This document shows positions 27,841 through 38,770 of a stretch of DNA of 54,360 nucleotides, in pieces. Under the pieces are notes generated by a model. It did no database searches. It had not been told where the DNA came from and saw only the letters and a list, made by a program, of their open reading frames with translations. The first letter of the stretch is position 1. Each line of letters opens with the position of its first letter. The position numbers and the translations under genes were made by a program. Source of the stretch: Gammaproteobacteria bacterium (GTDB lineage Bacteria > Pseudomonadota > Gammaproteobacteria > SZUA-229); contig JAUVDN010000005.1 of assembly GCA_030595325.1 (NCBI GenBank), forward strand, positions 1-54,360, given 5' to 3'.

Positions 27841-29106
27841 ATGAATCGTCTGTTATATGTATTGCTGATCTCTGCATTAACTATTCTCGGCTTTACTATG
27901 TTTCAACATAAAGACCTGGGGTTTATAAGTTTTAGTTTTGCCGATTTTACATTTGAAACTAATCTTATTGTTTTCATCTCAGCCGCTTTATCGACTTTAT
28001 TTGTCATTCTGCTTTTAAATAAATCATTACAGCTTATAAAAAATACTTTTATTTATTTTGGCGAAAAACGAACAAAGCGACTTGCCGAAAAAGCCCGCTT
28101 ATCATTATCACAAGGACTAATAGAATACGCAGAAGGACGTTTTGAACAAGCTGAAAAAATATTATTACAGCAGATAAAATATAGCGACAATCGCCTATTA
28201 TCCTATCTATCAGCAGCGCGTGCGGCACAACAACTTGGCGCACATGAACGACGTGACGATTATTTGCGCAAAGCTCACCTCGAAGCACCGGCTGCTGACG
28301 TGGCTATCGGTTTAACCAAAGCAGAGCTACAATTGGCACATAACCAAAATGAACAAGCATTAGCAACGCTTACGCAACTCAACAAGCTTTCAAAAAATCA
28401 TACTTATGTTCTAACTCTGCTTGCCAACACATACAGACACTTACAAGACTGGGATAATCTAGAAAAAATTCTTTCAGACCTCAAAAAATTCGGTAAATTA
28501 TCAGCCCCCAGCTTTCTTTCATTTGAGATATCTGTCTGCAACGGTCAGCTGACAAGTCTTTCTAAAAACAGAAACAGTAATGAGCTCATTAAATTCTGGA
28601 AGAATACGCCACACCATCTAAAAGCACTACCAGATATTGTTGAGCATTATGCGCGTCAGCTAATTATCTGTGATGCCGCTGGTGAGGCGGAACAAGTACT
28701 ACGTCTATATCTAAATAAAAACTGGCAAGAAAGCGGCATCATTCTATATTCAGAACTTGATGTCATGATTGATAACAAGCAACTAGAAATGGCTGAAAGA
28801 TGGTTGAAGGATCACCAGCACAATGCCTGGTTATTGCTTGCTCTAGGTAAAATGTGCATGTCACACTCTTTATGGGGCAAGGCTAGAAATTATCTGGAAG
28901 CCAGTATCGCTATTAATCCGATGCCAGAAAATTATTTAAAACTTGCACGGCTGTTAGAAGAGCATATGGTTGAACCCACTGCAGCTCAGGAATATTATCG
29001 CCAGGGTTTACATCTACTGGCCGGTGACTATGGCATGGAAATATTAGAAAAAAATGCTAATGATTTTGAACGTGAAACGCCGCAATTAAAAATAGTAAAA
29101 ATCTAA
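27841..29106 (+). CDS. hemY: HemY, TPR membrane protein of heme biosynthesis (start corrected)
   Basis: The track start (27694) lies inside hemD and adds an unlikely 49-residue leader. The ATG at 27841 gives MNRLLYVLLISALTILGF, the expected first membrane helix, and 421 residues. A second helix lies at about 39-64 (LIVFISAALSTLFVILLLNKS), followed by a HemY-N region and TPR repeats (LIEYAEGRFEQAEKILLQ, AWLLLALGKMC, ENYLKLARLLEEH). HemY is an inner-membrane protein whose exact role in late heme or protoporphyrin steps is not settled. The usual hemX between hemD and hemY is missing. Its last 4 bp overlap the convergent MOSC gene. Confidence 0.9.
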   Translation: MNRLLYVLLISALTILGFTMFQHKDLGFISFSFADFTFETNLIVFISAALSTLFVILLLNKSLQLIKNTFIYFGEKRTKRLAEKARLSLSQGLIEYAEGRFEQAEKILLQQIKYSDNRLLSYLSAARAAQQLGAHERRDDYLRKAHLEAPAADVAIGLTKAELQLAHNQNEQALATLTQLNKLSKNHTYVLTLLANTYRHLQDWDNLEKILSDLKKFGKLSAPSFLSFEISVCNGQLTSLSKNRNSNELIKFWKNTPHHLKALPDIVEHYARQLIICDAAGEAEQVLRLYLNKNWQESGIILYSELDVMIDNKQLEMAERWLKDHQHNAWLLLALGKMCMSHSLWGKARNYLEASIAINPMPENYLKLARLLEEHMVEPTAAQEYYRQGLHLLAGDYGMEILEKNANDFERETPQLKIVKI

Positions 29107-29585
29107 ACAGCCTTTACTTCATCCAGTAATTTAATAATGCCTGGTTTAATGATACGAGCAGTTATGCCGCCGTGTCCTCTAACAGCGTTATAACCACCTT
29201 CGCCAAATGTTTCTTCCATTCGTGAGCATGGATGACATAAACCTGTCATCTTCAAAATAGCTGAGCCTATTTTAAATTCACGTTCTTTTAATGCTAATAA
29301 ATTTATACCGCTAACCACAATGTTTCGTCTTAACTCAGCCGGTCCAATATTTTTTTTATGCAATAAGGATTGAATGGTTTTAATGTGTTCTGCTTGAATT
29401 AATGTAACACTCCGCTTCCCGCTACGCCCTGCATAATGATCCCCTTCCAAAAAATTTTCTAAAACTACAATCTGATCAACAACTGTTAATACTTTTCTTT
29501 TTTCCGCACGAATACCTATCCATTCAACCCGCCCTTGTTGTGGCAGATTATTCATTAACTGTTTTAAGCTAGGTTTCTCAGACAT
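29103..29585 (-). CDS. MOSC domain protein
   Basis: 160-residue single-domain MOSC (MOCO sulfurase C-terminal-like) protein. Conserved blocks are EWIGIRAEKR near the start, GDHYAGRSGKRSVTLIQ (49-65), LRRNIVVSGINL (85-96) and GLCHPCSRME, with Cys117 and Cys120 as the likely sulfur-carrying residues. Relatives such as YiiM act in molybdenum-cofactor-dependent detoxification. Follows the ferredoxin-FNR reductase by 39 bp on the same strand, which could supply electrons; inference. Confidence 0.9.
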   Translation of the reverse strand: MSEKPSLKQLMNNLPQQGRVEWIGIRAEKRKVLTVVDQIVVLENFLEGDHYAGRSGKRSVTLIQAEHIKTIQSLLHKKNIGPAELRRNIVVSGINLLALKEREFKIGSAILKMTGLCHPCSRMEETFGEGGYNAVRGHGGITARIIKPGIIKLLDEVKAV

Positions 29586-29624
29586 AACGGGGTGGATAAT
29601 TAAACTTATTTAACTACTTTAAAC

Positions 29625-30680
29625 CTAAGCGTCGACATTTGGTTTTTGTATGCCCATGGCTTTTAATGCATCACTCGAATACTCAAACGAGTCAGAATAT
29701 ATCTGAGTCTCCGGCAGGCCTTTTTCATAAAATAAATCCATACCGGCTTTCACCATCGGTGGAGGCCCGCTCAAGTAGACATCAAAATCAGAAAGATCGG
29801 GGTAATGTCTGATTACACTTTCATGTACCATGCCAGTTTCACCCTGCCAGTTGTCTTCATCGGCTGCTTCAGATAAAACCGCGGTATATTTTAGGTTTGA
29901 GTTTTTTTCTAACCATTGCTGGACCATCTCATCCATATACAAATCACTTTTTTCGCGTGCGCCACAAAATAAATGAATAGGCCTGTCTAATTTTATGTAA
30001 AAAGCGTGCTCTAACATGCCTTTTAATGGCGCAAAGCCGGTACCGCCACCCATGAGGATTATTGGGCGCTTACTGTCCTCTCGTAAAAAATAGCTGCCAA
30101 GAGGCCCTTCGATACGCATTAAGGTCTTTTCTTTTAATCCATCAAAGACAAAATCACCAAAATGGCCATCGGGTACATGGCGTATATGAAGCTCGATGTA
30201 AGAGTCATCATGCGGCGCATTAGCAATAGAAAATGCTCGACGTTTACCGTCTTTCAGTAAAAATTCCAGATATTGTCCCGCCATAAACTGTAGTCGTTCA
30301 TTTTCTGGCAATTTTAACTGCAACCGCATTACATCATGCGATAACAGTCCCATTTTCTCAACTCGGCATGGCAGTGTTTTTATCTCTATATCCGTGCTTT
30401 TTACGATTTCTCGAACTTTAATCTGCAGGTCACTAGTCGCGCAAGCCTGACAGAATAGAGTTTTTCCGGCTTCATGCTCTTTTTTCGCCTGCGCCCGCAA
30501 TGCGTCCGTATCGTAGCTGACTTCTCCATCAAGTACATCTCCGGCACATTTTCCACAGGCGCCATTTCGACAACCGTAGGGTAAACCAACGCCTTGTTTA
30601 AGCGCTGCTTCTAATATACTTTCACCTTCTTCGGCGATAAACTCATGCCCGCTTGCTGGCACACTGATTTTAAAACTCAT
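29625..30680 (-). CDS. Ferredoxin-FNR type NAD(P)H flavin oxidoreductase (CDP-6-deoxy-glucoseen reductase-like)
   Basis: 351 residues. The N-terminal plant-type [2Fe-2S] domain has Cys37, Cys42, Cys45 and Cys77 (GCRNGACGKC...FCQAC). The FAD domain has RAFSIAN (148-154), and the NAD(P) domain has GGGTGFAPLKGM (211-222) and a C-terminal YLSGPPPMV. Homologues are widely labelled AscD or CDP-6-deoxy-delta-3,4-glucoseen reductase, but no deoxysugar genes are near. In gammaproteobacteria such genes often lie near ubiD, as here, so reduction of flavin or another redox partner is more likely. Partner unproven. Confidence 0.9.
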   Translation of the reverse strand: MSFKISVPASGHEFIAEEGESILEAALKQGVGLPYGCRNGACGKCAGDVLDGEVSYDTDALRAQAKKEHEAGKTLFCQACATSDLQIKVREIVKSTDIEIKTLPCRVEKMGLLSHDVMRLQLKLPENERLQFMAGQYLEFLLKDGKRRAFSIANAPHDDSYIELHIRHVPDGHFGDFVFDGLKEKTLMRIEGPLGSYFLREDSKRPIILMGGGTGFAPLKGMLEHAFYIKLDRPIHLFCGAREKSDLYMDEMVQQWLEKNSNLKYTAVLSEAADEDNWQGETGMVHESVIRHYPDLSDFDVYLSGPPPMVKAGMDLFYEKGLPETQIYSDSFEYSSDALKAMGIQKPNVDA

Positions 30681-30784
30681 GTAAAATGACTCTGGATAAT
30701 GTCTAATTTAGCGCAATAACCAGCGCTTCGGGCATTGTCTCTTATTTTTCTCTGAAAAGAAAACAACAATTAATAAGGACTTAT

Positions 30785-31045
30785 ATGGCTCGCTTAAAAG
30801 TATACAGCACAGGAATCTGCCCCATCTGTGATAAAACCAAATCACTACTAATAAAATGGGGAATTTCATATGAAGAGGTGCGTGTTGATCAGGATCAGGA
30901 TGGCTTACGCGAATTTTCACAAATCACCAACGGCGCACGTACTGTTCCTCAAATTACCATCGATGATAAATGGATCGGTGGTTTTACTGAATTAACCGAG
31001 TTACACATGGAAGACGAGCTCGATCACTTAATGCAACAAGATTAA
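30785..31045 (+). CDS. grxC: Glutaredoxin, GrxC-type
   Basis: 86-residue dithiol glutaredoxin with active site CPIC (Cys12, Cys15; most GrxC have CPYC), the cis-Pro motif TVPQI (54-58) and GGFTEL (66-71) for glutathione binding. Reduces disulfides and glutathione mixed disulfides in the cytoplasm. Followed 17 bp later by a small membrane protein on the same strand. The exact class symbol is less sure than the family. Confidence 0.9.
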   Translation: MARLKVYSTGICPICDKTKSLLIKWGISYEEVRVDQDQDGLREFSQITNGARTVPQITIDDKWIGGFTELTELHMEDELDHLMQQD

Positions 31046-31062
31046 TAAAATTTAGGAATATT

Positions 31063-31341
31063 ATGAACGAATCAAACAATACCACCGTAAAAATGCCTCT
31101 CTGGGTTCTGTTGGCTTTTTCCAGCATACAAAAACGTAAACATGCAATCATCCTTATCTGGGCAAGCATCCTCTTTACGCTTTATTGCCTACCGTTAGTT
31201 AAATTCACCAATAATGAATTAGTAACCACATTATTTATGATAGATGACTGGAGCTGGCTCGCTATGATGATACCTATCTGCATCTGGTACATTCTTAGTC
31301 TTAGATGGATGGATAAAAATGATGCATGGGAAGCAACTTAA
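31063..31341 (+). CDS. Small membrane protein, unknown, 92 aa
   Basis: Two hydrophobic helices (about 29-48, HAIILIWASILFTLYCLPLV, and 64-82, WSWLAMMIPICIWYILSL) joined by a short polar loop. The N-terminus is cytoplasmic-looking and the C-terminus charged. AGGA lies 6 bp upstream of the ATG. Family not recognised. 17 bp after glutaredoxin, so probably the same transcript. Confidence 0.75.
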   Translation: MNESNNTTVKMPLWVLLAFSSIQKRKHAIILIWASILFTLYCLPLVKFTNNELVTTLFMIDDWSWLAMMIPICIWYILSLRWMDKNDAWEAT

Positions 31342-31357
31342 ATACTAATCTTTTATC

Positions 31358-31582
31358 TTGTCACAGGATGCGCTGGACTCTAATTATTTTTACGGTGGAG
31401 ACACTTATTTAGATTGTGATTTAACCAGTATAAAAAGAGGGAATTACCATGCAGGTCTTACTTACAGTTATGCAATAAATTTAAATCACATTATAAGATT
31501 TTTAGCACATAAAGGTGTTACTACACGTTTAGGTAGCGACTCTAATATCTACTGTGTTGGCTGGTCTTATCGATGGAAATAA
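31358..31582 (+). pseudogene. C-terminal remnant of an outer-membrane transporter (phenol-degradation meta-pathway type)
   Basis: The frame has no ATG; the track uses a TTG at 31358. The encoded stretch contains GLTYSYAINLNHIIRF, then VTTRLGSDSNIYCVGWSYRWK, which looks like the last two or three strands of an outer-membrane transporter (Phenol_MetA_deg family), whose members commonly end ...GxxYRW/F. Nothing upstream in any frame encodes the rest; the 92-aa membrane protein ends 16 bp before. I read it as a decayed gene fragment. A small independent gene is possible but lacks a signal peptide. Confidence 0.55.
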
Positions 31583-31598
31583 AAGTTTTAAATGAATA

Positions 31599-32180
31599 TT
31601 AATTCGACTTCTTAACAAACTTTGTCAATATAACAATACGTTGACCTTCAATTTTTCCTTCTATATGCTCAGGATTATCATCTACTAAAGAGATTCCGCG
31701 TACAGCTGTTCCACGCTTCGCAGTAAAGTTTGCACCTTTAACGCTCAAGTCTTTAATTAATGTCACGCTATCACCTGCTACGAGTACGGCACCATTGCTG
31801 TCCAGATGCTTTACCTCTCTCTCTGAATTCTGATCTTCACCTGTTGCCTTCGCCCAGGCTAAAGTCTCATCATCAAGATATAACATTTCTAATAAATCTT
31901 GTGGCCAACCTTCATCCTTCAAACGCGTAAGCATACGCCAGGCTAATATTTGTACCGCTGGCGTCTGGCTCCACATACTGTCATTTAAACAACGCCAGTG
32001 ATTAACATCCATTATTTCGGGGTTTTCAATTTGATTTCTACAGTTGCCACATAACAAAACACTGTCATCCACTGTAGCTTTAGATTCTGGTGGCACTTCA
32101 TATACTGTTAGTTTGTCTGCTGCACTACAAAGTTCACATTTTGAATCACTGCGCACATTTAAAGATTCTTCAACTGACAT
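31599..32180 (-). CDS. PhnA/YjdM-like zinc-ribbon protein
   Basis: 193 residues. An N-terminal zinc ribbon with Cys15, Cys18, Cys44 and Cys47 (KCELC...LCGNC) is followed by a middle helical part (about 60-110) and a C-terminal PhnA domain (about 120-193; NGAVLVAGDSVTLIKDLSVKG, SH3-like). The family is often called alkylphosphonate utilisation protein because phnA lies near phn genes in E. coli, but that role is not supported, and no phosphonate genes are here. 48 bp after ubiD. Function unknown. Confidence 0.88.
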   Translation of the reverse strand: MSVEESLNVRSDSKCELCSAADKLTVYEVPPESKATVDDSVLLCGNCRNQIENPEIMDVNHWRCLNDSMWSQTPAVQILAWRMLTRLKDEGWPQDLLEMLYLDDETLAWAKATGEDQNSEREVKHLDSNGAVLVAGDSVTLIKDLSVKGANFTAKRGTAVRGISLVDDNPEHIEGKIEGQRIVILTKFVKKSN

Positions 32181-32228
32181 GTATTTACTCTTAACTTTCT
32201 ATATCTAAAATTTAAATATATTTATTAT

Positions 32229-33701
32229 TTAAATTCCCAGCTCATTCCAGATTTCATCGATACGAGTTTTTATTTCTTCGTCCATCTTTATCGGTACGCC
32301 CCATTCTCTATCGGTTTCACCCGGCAACTTATTGGTTGCGTCAATACCAACTTTAGAACCTAAACCAGAAACTGGTGATGCAAAATCTAAATAATCAATA
32401 GGTGTGTTTTCTACCATCGTAAAATCACGTGCAGGATCAACGCGGGTACTCATTGCCCAGATAACATCTTGCCAGTCCCGAGTATTAACGTCATCATCCA
32501 CAACGATAACAAATTTGGTATACATGAATTGTCGCAAGTATGACCAGACCCCCATCATTACGCGTTTAGCGTGTCCTGGATATTGTTTTTTCATACTGAC
32601 AACCGCTACGCGATAGGAGCATCCTTCAGGCGGCAGATAAAAATCAATTATTTCAGGAAACTGTTTCTGTAATATTGGTATAAAAACTTCGTTTAACGCA
32701 ACGCCTAATATCGCCGGTTCATCCGGAGGTCTTCCTGTATAAGTACTGTGATAAATAGGATCTTTACGATGTGTGATGCGCTCGATAGTAAAAACCGGAA
32801 ACATCTCTGTTTCATTGTAATACCCGGTGTGATCACCATAAGGTCCTTCTTCAGCTACTTCGTCAGGGTAAATGTAACCTTCCAAAATATATTCAGCTGA
32901 TGCCGGTACCTGTAACTCTTCCAGACCTTCTAAAGCACATTTTACAACTTCAGTTTTACTGCCGCGTAATAAACCAGCAAAACCATACTCAGATAAAGAA
33001 TCGGGGACTGGAGTAACAGCTGCCAATATTGTTGCCGGGTCTGCACCTAAAGCAACGGCTATTGGAAACGGTTTACCGGGGTGATGTTCTTGCCATTCTT
33101 TAAAATCTAACGCACCACCACGTTGCGCCAACCAACGCATAATGACTTTATTTTTAGCGATAACCTGCTGTCGATAAATACCTAAATTCTGGCGTTCTTT
33201 TTCAGGGCCTTTTGTTACTACTAATCCCCAGGTAATTAACGGCGCAACATCTCCTGGCCAACATGTTTGTATCGGAATATTATTGAGATCAACTTGTTCT
33301 TTTTCAAATACGATTTGTTGGCATGGCGCTTTCTTAATTTCTTTAGGCGCCATGTTTAATACCTGTTTAAAAATAGGCATTTTTTCCCAGGCATCTTTTA
33401 AACCTTTGGGCGGATCAGGTTCTTTTAAAAAAGCGAGTAACTTTCCAACTTCACGAAGTGCTTCAATAGAATCTTCACCCATGCCCATCGCTACGCGTTC
33501 AGTTGTTCCAAAAAGATTAGCTAAAATAGGAACTGAAGAATTTTTTACATTTTCGAATAATAACGCGGGACCTTGCTGTCTTAAGGTGCGGTCACATATT
33601 TCAGTAATTTCAAGATAGGGATCAACCTCAACGCTAATACGTTTTAACAGGTTTTTCTTTTCCAACTGTTCAATAAAATCGCGAAGATCGTTATATTTCA
33701 T
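32229..33701 (-). CDS. ubiD: UbiD, 4-hydroxy-3-polyprenylbenzoate decarboxylase (prenylated-FMN dependent)
   Basis: Decarboxylates the polyprenylated hydroxybenzoate in ubiquinone synthesis using prenylated FMN made by Ubi[21 protein letters not shown] is the conserved start. The cofactor/metal region [26 protein letters not shown] with its catalytic Glu, and [17 protein letters not shown] are all present. 490 residues, normal. ubiX is not in the window. Same strand as the PhnA-like gene downstream. Confidence 0.97.
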   Translation of the reverse strand: MKYNDLRDFIEQLEKKNLLKRISVEVDPYLEITEICDRTLRQQGPALLFENVKNSSVPILANLFGTTERVAMGMGEDSIEALREVGKLLAFLKEPDPPKGLKDAWEKMPIFKQVLNMAPKEIKKAPCQQIVFEKEQVDLNNIPIQTCWPGDVAPLITWGLVVTKGPEKERQNLGIYRQQVIAKNKVIMRWLAQRGGALDFKEWQEHHPGKPFPIAVALGADPATILAAVTPVPDSLSEYGFAGLLRGSKTEVVKCALEGLEELQVPASAEYILEGYIYPDEVAEEGPYGDHTGYYNETEMFPVFTIERITHRKDPIYHSTYTGRPPDEPAILGVALNEVFIPILQKQFPEIIDFYLPPEGCSYRVAVVSMKKQYPGHAKRVMMGVWSYLRQFMYTKFVIVVDDDVNTRDWQDVIWAMSTRVDPARDFTMVENTPIDYLDFASPVSGLGSKVGIDATNKLPGETDREWGVPIKMDEEIKTRIDEIWNELGI

Positions 33702-33791
33702 TTTAGTGTTAGTTTATCTACATGGATGCAGGAACAACTTTTTGCATGAAGAGAATATGTTAAAAAATGAGTTTTTAAAACAATAAAGTTT

Positions 33792-36218
<2,427 letters not shown>

Positions 36219-36234
36219 TTATTTGAACTACCGC

Positions 36235-36260
36235 ATTATATCAGGTCTTTCAACCTGATA
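36235..36260 (-). promoter_or_regulatory. gyrB promoter overlapping an 8-bp inverted repeat
   Basis: On the minus strand TGATATAAT (36243 to 36235) is an extended -10 element. It overlaps one arm of a perfect inverted repeat, TATCAGGT-N6-ACCTGATA (36239-36260), ending 33 bp upstream of the gyrB ATG. No good -35 is present, as is usual for extended -10 promoters. The repeat could be an operator or a topology-sensitive cruciform. Confidence 0.55.
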
Positions 36261-36308
36261 AGCAAAACTACACTAATAATCCAGCAATAATTTACCTGCC
36301 TCGATAAA

Positions 36309-37388
36309 TTACTCAAGTTCAGTTAATTCACCATGTTCCACGTGGAACACTTTTTTATTGTGCCAGGATGATAAGTCTATTTGATGTTTTTCAATTGCTG
36401 TTAAAAATAATTGAATATTCATTTTTGAAAGCACTGATAATATTTTATTGCGGTGTGTTGAATCTAGTTCAGCAGCCAGATCGTCGTATAACAAGACACA
36501 AGATTTATTGCTGGCTTCAGTAAACTGCATAGCTTGAGAGAGACGCATCAATGCAACCAGAGTTTTTTGCTGACCTCTGGATATACATGTTTGAGCAGAT
36601 TGACCATTAACTTTAATGGTAATTTCAGCTCTATGCGGTCCGTAATAGGTGTAACCTTTCAGCCGTTCTTTTTGTATATTTTCCTCAAGTAAATCACCTA
36701 AGTCTTTATCTGCAGGCCAGCCACGTCTATATTCAATTGAAACTATGTCATTTTCAAAGAATTGATTAGTTAACAAAGTTAGATAAACAGAGAGCTTAGT
36801 AAAGTATTGTTCACGTAGCTGATCAATATAATGCGCTGTATTATTTATTTCTTTATTCCATAGCTGACAGATATCAACCTTTTGTTTAGATTTCAAAGCG
36901 GCATTACGCTGCATTAATGCTTTTTTAAAGCGTTGCCAGGCTTGAAAAAAACCATGTTCCACGTGGAACACTCCCCAATCAAGAAACTGACGTCTTTGAG
37001 AAGGACTTCCAGTAATTAATTTATAACTATCAGGATGAATAGCTAATACTGGAAATTGAGCAGCGATATCAGACACGCGTTTTACTGGTTGTTTATTAAC
37101 TCGAATTTCAGATTTATTACGGCTACGACGTATACCGAAGGGAATTTGTAAATTATCAAATGTTTCAATATTAGCGACAAGCTGTAAATATGGGCTTTGT
37201 CTTAATATCAGATCAGATATATGTTGTGTACGAAATGAACGGACATGACTGAGATAATAGATTGCTTCAAGTAAACTGGTTTTACCTGAGGCATTATCAC
37301 CTAGAATCAAATTAACACCTGAAACAGGGGTTAATTGAGTATCTTGAAGATTTCTAAAATTTTTTATTTGAAGTTGCGCTAATCTCAT
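36309..37388 (-). CDS. recF: RecF, recombination mediator ATPase
   Basis: ABC/SMC-like ATPase that helps load RecA at gaps. Walker A LGDNASGKTS (29-38), an ABC signature-like CISRGQQKTLVALMRLSQA, and Walker B CVLLYDDLAAELD near the C-terminus. 359 residues, normal. Lies 32 bp after dnaN and 102 bp before gyrB on the same strand. Confidence 0.98.
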   Translation of the reverse strand: MRLAQLQIKNFRNLQDTQLTPVSGVNLILGDNASGKTSLLEAIYYLSHVRSFRTQHISDLILRQSPYLQLVANIETFDNLQIPFGIRRSRNKSEIRVNKQPVKRVSDIAAQFPVLAIHPDSYKLITGSPSQRRQFLDWGVFHVEHGFFQAWQRFKKALMQRNAALKSKQKVDICQLWNKEINNTAHYIDQLREQYFTKLSVYLTLLTNQFFENDIVSIEYRRGWPADKDLGDLLEENIQKERLKGYTYYGPHRAEITIKVNGQSAQTCISRGQQKTLVALMRLSQAMQFTEASNKSCVLLYDDLAAELDSTHRNKILSVLSKMNIQLFLTAIEKHQIDLSSWHNKKVFHVEHGELTELE

Positions 37389-37420
37389 GACAAAGTCGCA
37401 GTCTCAAAAAAGATAAAAAA

Positions 37421-38521
37421 CTATAAACGCATCGGCATAATGACGTATTTACAATCAGTCTGGTCAGGATAGGTCAATAAAAAACTGCTATTAGAATCAC
37501 GTAATGATGCTTGCACCATATCAGAGTTAGTAACGTTAAGTACATCCAACATGTAGTTAACATTAAAACCTATTTCAATATCATCACCTGCATAGACGAC
37601 TTCCTGTTCAACATCAGCCTCTTCCTGGTCTGGATTTTGTGCTTGAAGTTTTATTAGATTATTTTCTAAAATTAAACGAATGCCGCGATATTTTTCATTT
37701 GATAAAATAGATGCTCTAATCAATGCTTGGCGTAATTGGTCTCTATCAGCAGTGATTATATTGCCACCTTCTTCTGGCATAACTCTATTGTAATCAGGAA
37801 AACGACCATCAATTAATTTTGAAGTAAACCTGATTTCATTGAATTCAGCCTGCAAATGATTGCTGCCAAGAATAATTTTTACGGTTTCATCTGTGTCATT
37901 GAGTAGACGGATAAGCTCTAATACGCCTTTACGTGGCAGTATAACTTGCTTGATATCTGGAATATCGGCATTGGTTTCTTTTTCACAATAAGCTAATCGA
38001 TGTCCGTCAGTTGCTACTGCTCGTAAATTGTTGGCACTGACCTCTAACATTAATCCGTTTAAATAGTAGCGAACATCCTGTTGTGCCATTGCAAAGGCTG
38101 TTTTATCAATTAAATCATGTAGTGTATGTTGCGTGATCTCAAATTCATAAACACTGTTTATTTCATCTAAAGCAGGAAAATCATTCGCCGGTAAAGTAGC
38201 TAGTGTAAAACGGCTTCTACCTGATTGGACTAGAGCTTTATTATCTTTTACAGAAAAGTTAATTATTGCTTCATTAGGTAGTGATTTACATATATCAAGA
38301 AGTTTACGTGCAGGTACTGTTATTTCTCCTATTTCATCAACAACCATTGATATTTGACTGACTAATTCAATTTCTAAATCAGTCGCAGTCAAAGTTAAAG
38401 TATTATCTGTTGCTCTTAATAAAACATTAGATAATGCTGGCATGGTTTGCCGTTTTTCTACTGCACCTATTATTTGTTGAAGAGGATTGAGTAATGTTTC
38501 CTTTTCGATTTGAAGTTTCAT
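37421..38521 (-). CDS. dnaN: DnaN, DNA polymerase III sliding clamp
   Basis: Beta clamp, 366 residues with the three tandem clamp domains. Conserved pieces include PALSNVLLRA, PARKLLDICKSLP, ATDGHRLAY, ISGxFPDY in the form LIDGRFPDYNRVMP, and the C-terminal VIMPMRL. Starts 249 bp after dnaA across the presumed origin. E. coli dnaN is also 366 residues. Confidence 0.99.
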   Translation of the reverse strand: MKLQIEKETLLNPLQQIIGAVEKRQTMPALSNVLLRATDNTLTLTATDLEIELVSQISMVVDEIGEITVPARKLLDICKSLPNEAIINFSVKDNKALVQSGRSRFTLATLPANDFPALDEINSVYEFEITQHTLHDLIDKTAFAMAQQDVRYYLNGLMLEVSANNLRAVATDGHRLAYCEKETNADIPDIKQVILPRKGVLELIRLLNDTDETVKIILGSNHLQAEFNEIRFTSKLIDGRFPDYNRVMPEEGGNIITADRDQLRQALIRASILSNEKYRGIRLILENNLIKLQAQNPDQEEADVEQEVVYAGDDIEIGFNVNYMLDVLNVTNSDMVQASLRDSNSSFLLTYPDQTDCKYVIMPMRL

Positions 38522-38770
38522 GCCATGCCCTATATATATTTATTATCTTTTATATATCTATATTATTGTTATTATTAGTATCACTTTTTTATGTGGATAA
38601 GTCTAATAAAGTTTTACTTATCAAGTAGTTAACGCGTTAAAATAAAACGGTAAAAGTCTTAGTATCATCTATTTTATCTGTAGACGAATTGTGGATAAGT
38701 TTTTTAGTTATTATTGTTTACAGTTTGTACATTATAATTTAACAAGTTATACACAGCTTTTTCTTTATTT
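38522..38770. other. oriC: Candidate replication origin (dnaA-dnaN intergenic region)
   Basis: Very AT-rich 249-bp gap. It holds DnaA boxes TGTGGATAA at 38592-38600 and 38690-38698 and TTATACACA at 38747-38755. An almost pure A/T tract (about 38530-38580) next to dnaN could be the unwinding element. A perfect 12-bp palindrome TTAACGCGTTAA sits at 38629-38640. No GATC site, so SeqA/Dam control as in E. coli is unlikely. The dnaA-rpmH gap (40130-40398) is the alternative or second part of the origin, but has only one box. Confidence 0.7.
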
